NCBI RefSeq assembly: GCF_900104475.1
Contig: NZ_FNJR01000016.1
Location: forward strand, 49,105-113,104
Length of the DNA: 64,000 bases
DNA from: Actinopolyspora xinjiangensis
GTDB lineage: Bacteria; Actinomycetota; Actinomycetes; Mycobacteriales; Pseudonocardiaceae
Reading direction: 5' to 3'
Part shown: piece after piece, positions 29,981 through 39,156 of the stretch
Position numbering within the stretch: position 1 is the first letter of the stretch
Layout: every line of letters starts with the position of its first letter
Translations under genes and position numbers: made by a program
Notes under the pieces: generated by a model
The model's input: only the letters and a program-made list of their open reading frames with translations
What the model was told of the DNA's origin: nothing
Databases searched by the model: none

Positions 29981-31015
29981 TCAGCTCGTCCCGGCGTTCT
30001 CCGTGTTCACGGCATCCCGCTGCTGCCGCCGGGACTTGAGCAGACTGGCCACGGCGGTTACGAACAGCACGAAGGCGATCACACCGAGGGACAGGAAGTT
30101 GCCTATCTCGAACCAATGGGGGATCAGCGCGTACTCGTGCAGCGCGTGCACGACCAACTTGAACCCGATGAACGCCAGGATCACCGAGAGCCCGACGGAC
30201 AGGTAGACCAGCCTGTCCACGAGATCGCCGAGCAGGAAGTACAGCTGGCGCAGCCCCATCAACGCGAAGGCGTTGGCGGCGAACACCAGGAAGGGCTCCT
30301 GCGTGATCCCGAAGATCGCGGGAATCGAGTCCACGGCGAACATGACATCGGCGCTGCCGATCGCCACGATCACGATGAACATCGGTGTCAACCAGCGCTT
30401 GCCCTCGACCTTGACCGACATCCTGGTGCCGTGGAACTGTTCGGTAACCGGGTAGGCCTTGCGAACCCACCGCACGACCGCGTTCTCCGCCTCCTCGCTC
30501 TCCCCCTTGTCGCGGAGCATGCTGATCGCCGTCCAGAGCAGAAAGGCGCCGAAGACGAAGAACACCCACACGAAGCGGGAGATCAACTGAGCACCGATGG
30601 CGATGAACAGACCTCGGAACAGCAGTGCGAGCACGATGCCGATGAGCAGCACCCGGTGCTGGTGGATCGAGGGGACCGCGAAACTGGACATGATCACCAT
30701 GAAGATGAACAGATTGTCCACACTCAGCGAGTACTCCACCACGTAACCCGTGAAGTACTCGACCGCGAAGTGATCGCCCCCGAACCACCACACTCCCAGG
30801 CCGAACAGGATCGCGCAGGCGACGTAGAAGACCACCCACCGCGCTGCCTCACCGGCCTTGACCTCGTGGGGCTTGCGATCCACGATCACCAGGTCCAGCA
30901 ACAACAGCACGGCCAGCCCGCCCAGGGTCGCCAGCCACACCCACCAGGGAACACCGAGAGTGTCCTGCTGACTCCGCTGCGTCGCTTCCGTCAGCACGTT
31001 CGTTCCGACGCGCAT
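29981..31015 (-). CDS. TerC family membrane protein, probable Mn2+ exporter
   Basis: A 344-residue integral membrane protein with about nine hydrophobic segments. Conserved membrane-embedded acids of the TerC/Alx family are visible in LLLLDLVIVDRK, VVEYSLSVDNLFIFMVIM and AIGSADVMFAVDSIPAIFG. TerC/Alx proteins export Mn2+, often linked to metallation of secreted enzymes. The ATG follows CCGGAGGTGATCG. The leader looks like a yybP-ykoY manganese riboswitch whose 3' strand can pair with this ribosome-binding site, which supports the Mn2+ role. No tellurite-resistance genes are nearby. Confidence 0.9.
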   Translation of the reverse strand: MRVGTNVLTEATQRSQQDTLGVPWWVWLATLGGLAVLLLLDLVIVDRKPHEVKAGEAARWVVFYVACAILFGLGVWWFGGDHFAVEYFTGYVVEYSLSVDNLFIFMVIMSSFAVPSIHQHRVLLIGIVLALLFRGLFIAIGAQLISRFVWVFFVFGAFLLWTAISMLRDKGESEEAENAVVRWVRKAYPVTEQFHGTRMSVKVEGKRWLTPMFIVIVAIGSADVMFAVDSIPAIFGITQEPFLVFAANAFALMGLRQLYFLLGDLVDRLVYLSVGLSVILAFIGFKLVVHALHEYALIPHWFEIGNFLSLGVIAFVLFVTAVASLLKSRRQQRDAVNTENAGTS

Positions 31016-31020
31016 CGATC

Positions 31021-31161
31021 ACCTCCGGTACAGGGCTGATGCCGGGGACCGGAGGTCTCTCCCACCGACTGAGCCGGCCGACGGCACCGGGAACGAGCGG
31101 CCGGACCAGCCGGAGATCGATCCGTGATGACGACACCGTCGCGACAGGAATACTCCCCTCC
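31021..31161 (-). promoter_or_regulatory. yybP-ykoY-like manganese riboswitch with SD sequestration
   Basis: Read on the minus strand, the leader starts with GGAGGGGAGTA (31161-31151), matching the conserved 5' side of the yybP-ykoY P1/L1 region. It ends with GAGAGACCTCC (31061-31051), the usual 3' side, and GGAGG can pair with CCTCC to close P1. A CGTCATCACG segment lies between. The 3' strand ACCTCCGGT (31056-31048) is perfectly complementary over nine bases to ACCGGAGGT (31029-31021), the terC ribosome site. Ligand-stabilised P1 would therefore free the ribosome site and turn translation on, as for E. coli alx. Confidence 0.72.
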
Positions 31162-31573
31162 ACAACCTCGTGAATTGTCACCCACGCCCGAAAACGGACG
31201 CCATCCGGGGTGCCACGGCGGTCAGCCGGAAGACGACAGGCGACGCATCGACACCAACTGTGGCCAAAGTCACCACCGAGTGGTTGAATGAGGGCGCTGG
31301 CACGAGGATGTCCCGAGGCGGGAGACGATCCGCCTAGCGGGTCGCGCGACGCTCGTGCCGATGCCCACCGCGGCAGTGGGAGGAGGTGCCGCTTCCTCGG
31401 GGGTTCGTCCCCCGGTGAACGGCTCGTCCCGTCACCGGAACGTCCCGGCGACGGCCCGTGTGGAATATTCCCATCGCGATGCGATTGCGTCCCGATATCC
31501 GATTCATAGCTTCTTTCGCTCGTAGCCGATCGAGCTGCCCCGCGAAACGATCCGTTGCCCTAGAGTCACCCGC
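31162..31573. other. Intergenic, no gene seen
   Basis: About 410 bases between the divergent riboswitch and the hydrolase-ABC gene. No family-like frame was found. The only element identified is TAGAGT (31561-31566), seven bases before the GTG of the hydrolase-ABC gene, suggesting a leaderless message from a -10-driven promoter with a poor -35. Confidence 0.45.
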
Positions 31574-34426
31574 GTGTTCCCGTCCCGCCGGTATGTCCCG
31601 AACTTCGCGCTGCTGCCGATCCTGCTGGTCGCCCTGATCGTGGCAGCCACCGCGATGTGGTTCTCCGAACAGGATCCGGCCGACAGCCCTCCCCGGGTCG
31701 ACACCCGGGACGCGCGCATCGACGTGCTGGACGGACCGGGACAGCGGAAACGGGTCCAACTCGACCTGAGGCTCTTCGTCCCCGAACGCACCCCCGCCCC
31801 GGCAGTGGTGCTGGCGCACGGCTTCGACGGAGACAAGACCGAACTCGCGGTACCGGCGCGGCGGCTGGCCGCGCGCGGCTTCACCGTGCTGACCTACTCG
31901 GCCCGGGGCTTCGGCCACAGCACCGGCAGGGTCGCGCTGAACGCACCGGACTACGAAGTGACCGACGCCCGCCGAATACTGGACTGGCTCGCCCGCCAAC
32001 CCGAGGTCACCACCCAGGGCCAGGACGACCCGCTCGTCGGGGTCGGCGGAGTCTCCTACGGCGGCGCCCTGAGCATGTTGCTGGCGGGCAACGACGACCG
32101 AGTCGACGCGATCGCCCCGCTGACGACCTACAACGACCTGCGCACGGCGATGCTTCCCAATGACGCCTCCACCGAGCCGATCTCGACCACCACAGCCGCG
32201 CGGGGCGGTGACGCGGACCGGGGAGTGTTCCGCCGGGCGTGGGCACGCTCACTGTTCCGGATGGCCACCCGCCCGCAGGTAGAGCGGAACACCTCGTCGA
32301 AACCGGACACCTCGTCGACCGCACCGCCCCCGCCCGAGGAGCCCCCAGACACAGGTGATCAGTCATTGACCTGCGGAAACCTCACCATCAGGGTGTGCCG
32401 AGCCTACACCGAACTGGCCCGAACCGGGCAGGCCGGACAAGAGACGCTCGACCTACTCGAAGCGGCATCCCCCAGCAGCGTGACGAGTAACATCGACATC
32501 CCCACCCTGCTGGTACAGCGTCAGCGCGGCACGCTGTTCGGCCTGGAACAGGCCGACGCGAACGCACGGCAGATCAACGAGGCGGGCGGCACGGTGCGAA
32601 TGCTCTGGCTGGAGGGCGGTGACCGCGAAGAGCTGCCAGCTTCCGTCTGGGGAAAGGTGGCGGACTGGTTCTCCCACTACCTGCACGACTCCGATTCCCC
32701 CCGCCCACCCGCTCCGGACATCGGATTCGAGTACCAACTGGTCGACCGGCTCGCCTCGGAACGTTCCCCACCGACGACTTGGCGGGCCGACGGATATCCG
32801 GGCCTGGAGGCGGGTGAGGTGGCTCGCTTCGAGCTCCCGTTGCGGGGCTCCCCCACCAGTGTGATCAATCCGCCGGGTAACGGCGCGGACACCACCAGCT
32901 CCTCCGGGAACACCGCCGCCGGAGAGCGAGCGGTCGGAACCGTCGAGGCGCCCCGAAGCCCTCGGCTCAGCAGGCAAGGAACCAGCTCGGCCCAGGTCGC
33001 GGTGTTCGAAACCGCACAGGTCGAACGCGCCACGCGGATCACCGGACTACCGAGGACCCGACTCTCGGTGGCCTCGGTTCCCGGACAGCCTGGCGATTCC
33101 CAGGCCGTGTTGTTCGCCAGGCTGCTCGACGTCGGCCCCGACGGTTCCCGCGCTCCTGTCGGTGACGGAAGCTCACCGCTCCGGGTGACTCGGTTGCCCG
33201 AGGACGGAACAGCGGTTCAGGTGGACGTCGCCCTCCCCGCCACGATGCACACCCTCCAGCCAGGACACCGACTGGAGCTGCGGGTGAGCACCACCGACGG
33301 CGCCTACGCCGGCCCCCGTGACACCGCGGTTCATCGGGTCGCCCTGGCCGGCGGGAAAAGCGTCTCGCTGCCTTCGGTCTCGGCCTCTCCGGTCGAGGAG
33401 ACCTCGGTTCCGCTGGGTGCGCTGATCGGTATCGCGGCGTTCGTGGTGTTGCTCGTGGTGGCCGGAGTGCTGGCGATCCGGTTCGAGCGGTCACGGCGAA
33501 AACCACCGACCCCGGAACTCGCCGACCTCCCGCTCGCGGTGGAGGACGTGAGCAAGTCCTATCCCGGCCGCCCGGACGCGATACACGACCTGTCACTGCG
33601 GGTCGAGACCGGTCAGGTAGTCGGGCTGCTCGGACCGAACGGCGCGGGCAAGACCAGCCTGCTCCGCATGGTGCTCGGCATGACCAGAGCCGACACGGGC
33701 CGCATTCACCTGTTCGGTCACCTGGTGGCACCCAGCGCGCCCGTGCTGTCACGCGTGGGCGGCCTCGTGGAGTCGCCGGGCCTGCTGCCGCATCTGACGG
33801 GTCTGGAGAACCTGCGCAGCTACTGGCGAGCGACCGGCAGGCCGATGGAGCAGGCACGACTGGACGAAGTGGTGCGGATAGCCGCACTGGGTTCGGCGGC
33901 CGACCGCAAGGTGCGTACTTACGGCCCGGGCATGCGGCAGCGGGTGGCCCTGGCCCAGGCCATGCTGGGGCTGCCGGATCTGCTCGTGCTCGACGAGCCG
34001 ATGAACGCGTTGGACCCCGCGCACACGCAACGGATGCGCGAGGTGATCCGGGAGTACGCGAGGACCGGGCGCACCGTCCTGCTGTCGAGCCACCTGCTCA
34101 GCGAGGTCGAGCAGACCTGTACACACGTGATCGTGATGCGCGAAGGACGCCGGGTGGCGGGCGGAACGGTGGACGAGATCACCGCGGGGGAATCGCTGAT
34201 CGCCTTCCACGTCGATCAGCCGGACCTCGCCGCACGGACCCTGCGCTGTCTGGAGGGGATCGGCAGCGTGCGGACCGTGGGTGAGGTGGTCTACGCCGAG
34301 CTCGCCGGGCACTCGACGGCGACGGCGGTCAACGTACTGGTCGCCTCCGACATCTCCATCAAGCGCGTGGGCCCTCACCGCAAGCTCGAGGACGCGTTTC
34401 TGGAACTGGTCGGAGAGGACCACTGA
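31574..34426 (+). CDS. Fusion of secreted-type alpha/beta hydrolase and ABC transporter ATPase
   Basis: A 950-residue protein with two unrelated enzymes. After a membrane anchor (residues ~13-30) comes an X-Pro-dipeptidyl-peptidase/CocE-like hydrolase: VVLAHGFDGDKTE, nucleophile Ser161 in GVSYGG, and a jelly-roll C-terminal domain ending near residue 600. A second membrane segment (~611-633) leads into an ABC ATPase: Walker A GPNGAGKT (~687-694), signature replaced by YGPGMRQRVALAQAM, Walker B DLLVLDEPMNALD, and H-switch LLSSHLL. The hydrolase should lie outside and the ATPase inside. The next gene is the permease, so a transporter is tied to an exported hydrolase. Translation starts at GTG, probably leaderless. 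Confidence 0.88.
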   Translation: MFPSRRYVPNFALLPILLVALIVAATAMWFSEQDPADSPPRVDTRDARIDVLDGPGQRKRVQLDLRLFVPERTPAPAVVLAHGFDGDKTELAVPARRLAARGFTVLTYSARGFGHSTGRVALNAPDYEVTDARRILDWLARQPEVTTQGQDDPLVGVGGVSYGGALSMLLAGNDDRVDAIAPLTTYNDLRTAMLPNDASTEPISTTTAARGGDADRGVFRRAWARSLFRMATRPQVERNTSSKPDTSSTAPPPPEEPPDTGDQSLTCGNLTIRVCRAYTELARTGQAGQETLDLLEAASPSSVTSNIDIPTLLVQRQRGTLFGLEQADANARQINEAGGTVRMLWLEGGDREELPASVWGKVADWFSHYLHDSDSPRPPAPDIGFEYQLVDRLASERSPPTTWRADGYPGLEAGEVARFELPLRGSPTSVINPPGNGADTTSSSGNTAAGERAVGTVEAPRSPRLSRQGTSSAQVAVFETAQVERATRITGLPRTRLSVASVPGQPGDSQAVLFARLLDVGPDGSRAPVGDGSSPLRVTRLPEDGTAVQVDVALPATMHTLQPGHRLELRVSTTDGAYAGPRDTAVHRVALAGGKSVSLPSVSASPVEETSVPLGALIGIAAFVVLLVVAGVLAIRFERSRRKPPTPELADLPLAVEDVSKSYPGRPDAIHDLSLRVETGQVVGLLGPNGAGKTSLLRMVLGMTRADTGRIHLFGHLVAPSAPVLSRVGGLVESPGLLPHLTGLENLRSYWRATGRPMEQARLDEVVRIAALGSAADRKVRTYGPGMRQRVALAQAMLGLPDLLVLDEPMNALDPAHTQRMREVIREYARTGRTVLLSSHLLSEVEQTCTHVIVMREGRRVAGGTVDEITAGESLIAFHVDQPDLAARTLRCLEGIGSVRTVGEVVYAELAGHSTATAVNVLVASDISIKRVGPHRKLEDAFLELVGEDH

Positions 34427-35337
34427 TGCAGCACGAGCGGGACCACTCGACCGAACGTGCCGTTGAACTGGCCACACCCACGAAGCGAACCGCCGACGGC
34501 AGCGCGCCGGGTTACCGTGCCAACCGCACCCTGCCGCTGAACGTGGAGCTCCGCAGGCAACTGGCACGCGGCCGCAGCAAGTTGGTGCTGGGGTGCCTGG
34601 TAGCGCTGCCGCTGCTGCTGATCGGCACCTTCGCCCTGAGCGATGACGAGCCCTCCTCGGCCCCACCCACGGACTACGGTGATCTGGCCACCACCACCGG
34701 ACCGAACTTCGCGGTGTTCACACTGCTGCTGTGCACGCCCCTGCTGCTGGTGCTGCTCGTGGCACTGTTCTTCGGCGACGCGATCGCGGGCGAGTCCTCC
34801 TGGGCGAGCCTTCGTTACCTGGTCGCCATCCCGGTTCCCAGACATCGGCTGTTGCGGCAGAAAGGGCTGGTCGCCGGCCTGCTTTCCTGCCTGAGCCTGC
34901 TCGTGCTCACCGGTGCGGCGCTGGCGCTGGGCACTCTCTGGTACGGCGGCGGCGGGCTGCGGACGCCGCACGAGGGAGTGCTGCACCCTCCGTGGAACGT
35001 ACTGGTTCTGCTGGCGATCTGCGGCTACCTGGCGATTCACCTGACCTGGGTGGCCAGCCTGGCGCTGCTGTTCAGCGTGATGACCGACAACCCGCTGGCA
35101 GCGGTGGGCGCGACGCTGGGAGTCTCGATCCTCTCGCAGATCCTGGACGAGATCCCCCGCCTGGACCGATTCCGCATCCTACTCCCCAGTCACCACGCCA
35201 CCGCGTGGACGGACCTGCTGGACACCCACGTGGACTGGACCGACATGGCGAGCGGCACGCTGTCCGCCACCGCCTACGCGGCGGTGTTCGTCACCGCCGC
35301 GCTGGTGCGATTCCACAGGGCCGACATCACCGGCTGA
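34426..35337 (+). CDS. ABC-2 type transporter permease
   Basis: A 303-residue permease with about six hydrophobic segments (for example LVLGCLVALPLLLIGTFAL, FAVFTLLLCTPLLLVLLVAL, NVLVLLAICGYLAIHL). Its ATG overlaps the TGA of the hydrolase-ABC fusion, so it is translated with it and forms the membrane half of that transporter. GDAIAGESSWASLRYLVAIPVPRHRLL is the typical cytoplasmic loop of ABC-2 exporters of the NatB/CcmB-like class. The transported substrate is unknown; the extracellular hydrolase suggests a peptide- or ester-containing compound. Confidence 0.85.
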   Translation: MQHERDHSTERAVELATPTKRTADGSAPGYRANRTLPLNVELRRQLARGRSKLVLGCLVALPLLLIGTFALSDDEPSSAPPTDYGDLATTTGPNFAVFTLLLCTPLLLVLLVALFFGDAIAGESSWASLRYLVAIPVPRHRLLRQKGLVAGLLSCLSLLVLTGAALALGTLWYGGGGLRTPHEGVLHPPWNVLVLLAICGYLAIHLTWVASLALLFSVMTDNPLAAVGATLGVSILSQILDEIPRLDRFRILLPSHHATAWTDLLDTHVDWTDMASGTLSATAYAAVFVTAALVRFHRADITG

Positions 35338-35472
35338 TCCCATCGGATCGTCGAAAATCCCGGTCGCGGCGTCGTCCGCACGGTGTGCGGAAGCCGTCCC
35401 GCTCCCCTTGCCCGGTGACTGACCGGCGCTGGAGTGGGCCGAGGAACGTCCGCCGGGAGCGGGGAACTCCGG

Positions 35473-35895
35473 TCAGTGGTGTGTGACGTCCTCGTTCTCG
35501 GCCGCTCCCCAACCGTGCCAACGGTCCACGTCGATCCAGGCGCTGATTCGGGCACGGTCACGCACGTGGTACGGCCCTCCGGTGTAGTGCCGGGCGATCC
35601 GGTCGATGTCGGAGAGCCCGGGGTCGTCCAGCAGGGCGGTGACACGTCCCTGGAGGCTGACGTGGGTGTACCAGTTCTCGGAGGCGAGCACGGTCAACGA
35701 GACCCTCGGTTCGGCGCGCATGTACTCCAACCGCTTCCGGCCCTCGTCCATGTTGACGAGGATCCGGCCGTTGTCCAAGAGGTACCAGGTAGCCACCGAC
35801 ACCGGTTGGCCGTCGGGCCGCATCGTGGTTATCACCGAGGGGTTCGGGGCCGAAAGCAGTTTCATGACCCGCTCGGGAAACGGGGGCTTCGCCAC
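35473..35895 (-). CDS. PPOX-class F420/flavin-dependent oxidoreductase
   Basis: A 140-residue split-barrel protein of the pyridoxamine-phosphate-oxidase-like superfamily. It starts MAKPPFPERVMKLLSAPNP and has SVITTMRPDGQPVSVATWYLL, the cofactor-binding GRILVNMDEGRKRLEYMRAEP with its RK..Y..R pattern, and SLQGRVTALLDDP. Such actinobacterial proteins bind F420 or FMN and reduce small quinone-like or unsaturated compounds. GTG at 35895 is the start. It is divergent from the LysR gene, with about 170 bases between. Confidence 0.85.
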   Translation of the reverse strand: MAKPPFPERVMKLLSAPNPSVITTMRPDGQPVSVATWYLLDNGRILVNMDEGRKRLEYMRAEPRVSLTVLASENWYTHVSLQGRVTALLDDPGLSDIDRIARHYTGGPYHVRDRARISAWIDVDRWHGWGAAENEDVTHH

Positions 35896-36063
35896 GGACC
35901 GACACCTCGCTGCTCGAAGAGTTCCTGCGGTAGCACCGCCATCCTAGCGGGGTTTCCCCGTTCGGTCGGCTCGACACGGCGCTGCCGGTGCGGAGGGGAA
36001 CACCGCCATCCGGGGGAGTGCCACGGCCGCGACCACCGGCCTTCCGGAGTAGTCTCGGCGGCG

Positions 36064-37005
36064 ATGGAGATATTCCACCTGCGTTACTTTCTCGCGGTCG
36101 CGGAGAATCTCAGTTTCTCGCGTGCGGCGCGGCAGCTGCACATGGCCACCTCACCGCTGAGTCAGCGAATCCGCGACCTGGAGCGAGAGTTGGACGTGAC
36201 GCTGTTCGAACGCGATTCGCACAACGTGGCGCTGACCGAGGCGGGAAACCAGCTGTTGCCGGTCGCCCAGGACGTGCTGAACCGGTTCGACGACATTCCC
36301 GGGCGGATGCGCCGCATGGTCGTCAACACCGTTCCCACGGTGTTCATCGGCATAGCGCCGGGACTGCACTCGTGGGTCCGCGAGCGGATCGGCGAGTTGG
36401 AGCGTCGCTGTGCGACCAGCCACAACGTCAAACGATGGCCCGCCAACACCGACAGCCTGGTGCGTTCGGTCCGCCGGGGTGAGCTCGACATGGCACTGGT
36501 GCACCTGCCGGTCCACGCGGTGGGGCTCGAGGTCCGGGAGGTGATGCGGGAACCGCTCGGCGCCGTGCTTCCCCGGAAGGAGTTCGGTGACCACACCAGT
36601 GTTTCGCTCGCGGAACTGGCCGACTATTCCTACGTGGTTCCGGCTCCGGATACCGCACCGGTGTATTTCGAACAGCTGGAAAGGCGATTGGACAAAGCCG
36701 GAATAAAGAAAAGAATTCACCTCAGTACGGGTGACTACTCGGGCATCGGAGAACTGGTCGGCAACGGTTCGGCTTTCGCCATTTCCATGCTCGACCCGGA
36801 GAGCAGTATGCACAAGTACCGCACGGGAGAGCAGATCGTCCTCCCGTTCGAGGACTTCTCCCCTGCCCTGTCCACCGGCCTGGTGTGGCGTTGTGACCGG
36901 GATGAACGGGACTCCGGGCTATACGAAGCGCTCGAGGCCGCCAGGAAAGTCCTCCCCGACGAGAACTGTTCCGAAACCGCGGGACGACAGAAAGCGACAC
37001 GCTGA
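36064..37005 (+). CDS. LysR-family transcriptional regulator
   Basis: A 313-residue LTTR. The N-terminal winged helix is FHLRYFLAVAENLSFSRAAR then LHMATSPLSQRIRDLERELD. The effector domain follows with periplasmic-binding-protein-like strands (VFIGIAPGLHSWV, GELDMALVHLPV, ELADYSYVVPAPD). TAGTCT (36050-36055) lies eight bases before the ATG, so translation is probably leaderless. A strong terminator follows, and then a five-gene degradation operon in the same direction, its likely target. An analogous LysR (GcdR) controls glutarate genes in Pseudomonas. Confidence 0.9.
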   Translation: MEIFHLRYFLAVAENLSFSRAARQLHMATSPLSQRIRDLERELDVTLFERDSHNVALTEAGNQLLPVAQDVLNRFDDIPGRMRRMVVNTVPTVFIGIAPGLHSWVRERIGELERRCATSHNVKRWPANTDSLVRSVRRGELDMALVHLPVHAVGLEVREVMREPLGAVLPRKEFGDHTSVSLAELADYSYVVPAPDTAPVYFEQLERRLDKAGIKKRIHLSTGDYSGIGELVGNGSAFAISMLDPESSMHKYRTGEQIVLPFEDFSPALSTGLVWRCDRDERDSGLYEALEAARKVLPDENCSETAGRQKATR

Positions 37006-37031
37006 CCCTTTCCGGACATTCGACCACGAAA

Positions 37032-37060
37032 GGCGTGACCACAGCGGTCACGCCATTTTT
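37032..37060 (+). terminator. Intrinsic terminator after the LysR gene
   Basis: GGCGTGACC (37032-37040), loop ACAGC, perfect complement GGTCACGCC (37046-37054), then ATTTTT. It separates the regulator from the operon that follows. Confidence 0.92.
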
Positions 37061-37095
37061 CGCGAATTGATCGCGCGAATCGTTTGAAACCGAAC

Positions 37096-37111
37096 CAGTA
37101 CGCTCGTACTG
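37096..37111 (+). promoter_or_regulatory. Palindromic operator before the CoA-transferase operon
   Basis: CAGTACG-CT-CGTACTG is a perfect 7-bp inverted repeat with a two-base spacer, 45 bases before the operon's first ATG. TTAAGT (37124-37129) downstream could be -10. The 7-2-7 layout is more like a GntR/TetR site than a classic LysR T-N11-A box, so which protein binds here is open. Confidence 0.5.
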
Positions 37112-37155
37112 TCGCTAGTGAGGTTAAGTAATTTCCCTGCTCTACAGGAGCATTC

Positions 37156-38367
37156 ATGTGGCAGACGACCGCTCACGAGGCGGGAACCAACGAGAATGTC
37201 ACCCCCGGGCCGCTGCACGGTGTCCGGATAGTCGACATGTCCACCGTCGTGATGGGACCGTACGCGGCACAGATACTGGGAGATCTCGGTGCCGACGTCG
37301 TCAGGATCGAGTCGCCGCGGGACAGCGCGCGGCTCGGTACGACCTACCGCTCGCCGGGGATGACCCCGCTGTACCTCAACGTCAACCGGAACAAGCGCAG
37401 CGTCGAGCTCGACCTCAAGGACGAGGAGGGACGTCGGCGCGCTCTCGAACTGATCGACGGGGCCGACCTGCTGATCACCAACATGCGGGCCGGTGCGCTG
37501 CGACGGCTGGGGATGGACTACGAATCGCTCGCGGAGCGGAACCCGGCCCTGGTCTACGCCCACGCCCAGGGATTCCGCCCGGACTCCGACAGAGCCGAGC
37601 TCGCCGCCTACGACGAGACGGTGCAGGCGGCCTCCGGCATGATCGACATGGCCCACCGCGCCGACGACCTCGGCGTACCAGCCGTGCTGCCCAGCATCCT
37701 CGCGGACAAGATCACCGCGCTGACCATCGCCTACTCGACGACGGCGGCACTGCTGCACCAGCGCGCCACCGGTGAGGGCCAGCGGGTGGAGGTCCCGATG
37801 GCCGACACCCTGATCTCGTTCAACATGGTCGAGCACTTGCAGGGCCACACCTTCGATCCGCCACTCGGCCCCACCGGCTTCCCGAACTCCCTCAACGAGG
37901 GGCACCGGGCACGCCCCAGCAGGGACGGATTCGTCATGATCATCCCGTACACCCCGCAGAACTTCCGAGACCTCTTCGCGGCCGCCGGACGCCCCGACCT
38001 GGCCGAGGACCCGCGAGTGAACGGGGAGTTCATCGACGTGCGCCGGGACGGGCCCGATCTGGCCGCGCTGATCGAATCGGTGACCCCCGAACTGAGCACC
38101 TCGGAATGGATCGAGGTGGGCACCAAGCACAGCATCCCGGTGGCGCCGGTGCTGCGCATGGAGGAGGCCACCGCGGACCCCTACGTGCGGGAGGGGCACC
38201 TGCTGGACGTGGCTTACCACCCGACAGAGGGAAGCTACCGGCAGATCGGCGTGCCGACGACGTTCTCCCGTACCCCGGCGTCGATCCGCAGGCACGCTCC
38301 CCGTCCCGGCCAGCACACCGCCGAGGTACTCGGCGGTTCTCGGCCGTCGACTGATTCCGAGGAGTGA
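37156..38367 (+). CDS. CaiB/BaiF (family III) CoA transferase
   Basis: A 403-residue enzyme. GPLHGVRIVDMSTVVMGPYA, ILGDLGADVVRIESP (the catalytic Asp is expected later) and NRNKRSVELDLKDEEGR are the family's N-terminal signature. The conserved LLITNMRAGALRRLGMDYESL follows. It should move CoA from a donor thioester to a carboxylic acid, forming the acyl-CoA that the operon's dehydrogenase and crotonase use. It is first in a five-gene operon after the LysR gene. In glutarate pathways an enzyme of this family (GcdG/SUGCT) makes glutaryl-CoA, a plausible but unproven parallel. Confidence 0.9.
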   Translation: MWQTTAHEAGTNENVTPGPLHGVRIVDMSTVVMGPYAAQILGDLGADVVRIESPRDSARLGTTYRSPGMTPLYLNVNRNKRSVELDLKDEEGRRRALELIDGADLLITNMRAGALRRLGMDYESLAERNPALVYAHAQGFRPDSDRAELAAYDETVQAASGMIDMAHRADDLGVPAVLPSILADKITALTIAYSTTAALLHQRATGEGQRVEVPMADTLISFNMVEHLQGHTFDPPLGPTGFPNSLNEGHRARPSRDGFVMIIPYTPQNFRDLFAAAGRPDLAEDPRVNGEFIDVRRDGPDLAALIESVTPELSTSEWIEVGTKHSIPVAPVLRMEEATADPYVREGHLLDVAYHPTEGSYRQIGVPTTFSRTPASIRRHAPRPGQHTAEVLGGSRPSTDSEE

Positions 38368-38369
38368 TC

Positions 38370-39146
38370 ATGACACCAGGAGAACCTCCCGTGGTGCGTA
38401 CCGACATCCACGAACGCACCCTCGTTATGACCATCGACCGCCCCGGAGCCCGCAACGCGGTCGACTCCCGGGTGGCCCGCGAACTCGCGGACGCCGTTCG
38501 GCGCCTGGAGGAGGACCCGGGACTGCGCGTCGGCATCCTCACCGGAGCCGAGGGCGTGTTCAGCGCGGGCATGGACCTCAAGGCAGCGGCCAACGGCGAC
38601 TCGGTCGAGGTCGAAGGAGCGGGCTTCGCGGGGCTCACCGAGCGGGAACCGGGCAAGCCGCTGATCGCGGCGGTCGAAGGATACGCGATGGGCGGCGGCT
38701 TCGAGATGGCCCTGGCCTGCGACCTCGTCGTGGCGGGCACGAACGCGAAGTTCGCCCTTCCCGAGGTCAAGCGCGGGCTGATCGCGGGCGGCGGCGGTGC
38801 CGCGCGCCTGCCGAGCAGGATTCCCTACCACCTGGCCATGGAACTGATACTGACCGGCGACCCGATCACGGCGGAACGCGCGGCCGAACTCGGGCTGGTC
38901 AACCGGGTGACGACGGACGGGGCTGCCGAGCAGGAAGCACTCGACCTGGCGGCGCGGCTGGCCGAGAACGCACCCCTGGCCGTGTCCGCCGCCAAGCGGA
39001 TCTCCCGCCTGGCGGCGGACGAGTCCGAGCGGCGGGCCCTCGAAGCACAACGCGGGGAGATCCGCGAGCTGCTGCGGTCCGAGGACTTCGCAGAAGGGGC
39101 CAGCGCGTTCGCGGAACGCCGGGCACCGAGCTGGTCCGCACGGTGA
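38370..39146 (+). CDS. Enoyl-CoA hydratase/isomerase (crotonase)
   Basis: About 258 residues from ATG 38370, with GAGGAG just upstream; GTG at 38364 overlaps the preceding stop and is an alternative. Crotonase motifs are GRN-like DRPGARNAVDSRVA, the oxyanion strand VFSAGMDLKAAA and KPLIAAVEGYAMGGGFEMALACD, and LPEVKRGLIAGGGGAARLPS. The first catalytic Glu region (MGGGFEMAL) is present, and the second position reads KRGLIAGGG instead of the usual E-xx-LGLxPG, so hydration is likely but isomerase activity cannot be excluded. Second gene of the operon. Confidence 0.9.
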   Translation: MTPGEPPVVRTDIHERTLVMTIDRPGARNAVDSRVARELADAVRRLEEDPGLRVGILTGAEGVFSAGMDLKAAANGDSVEVEGAGFAGLTEREPGKPLIAAVEGYAMGGGFEMALACDLVVAGTNAKFALPEVKRGLIAGGGGAARLPSRIPYHLAMELILTGDPITAERAAELGLVNRVTTDGAAEQEALDLAARLAENAPLAVSAAKRISRLAADESERRALEAQRGEIRELLRSEDFAEGASAFAERRAPSWSAR

Positions 39147-39156
39147 GGAGGACGAG

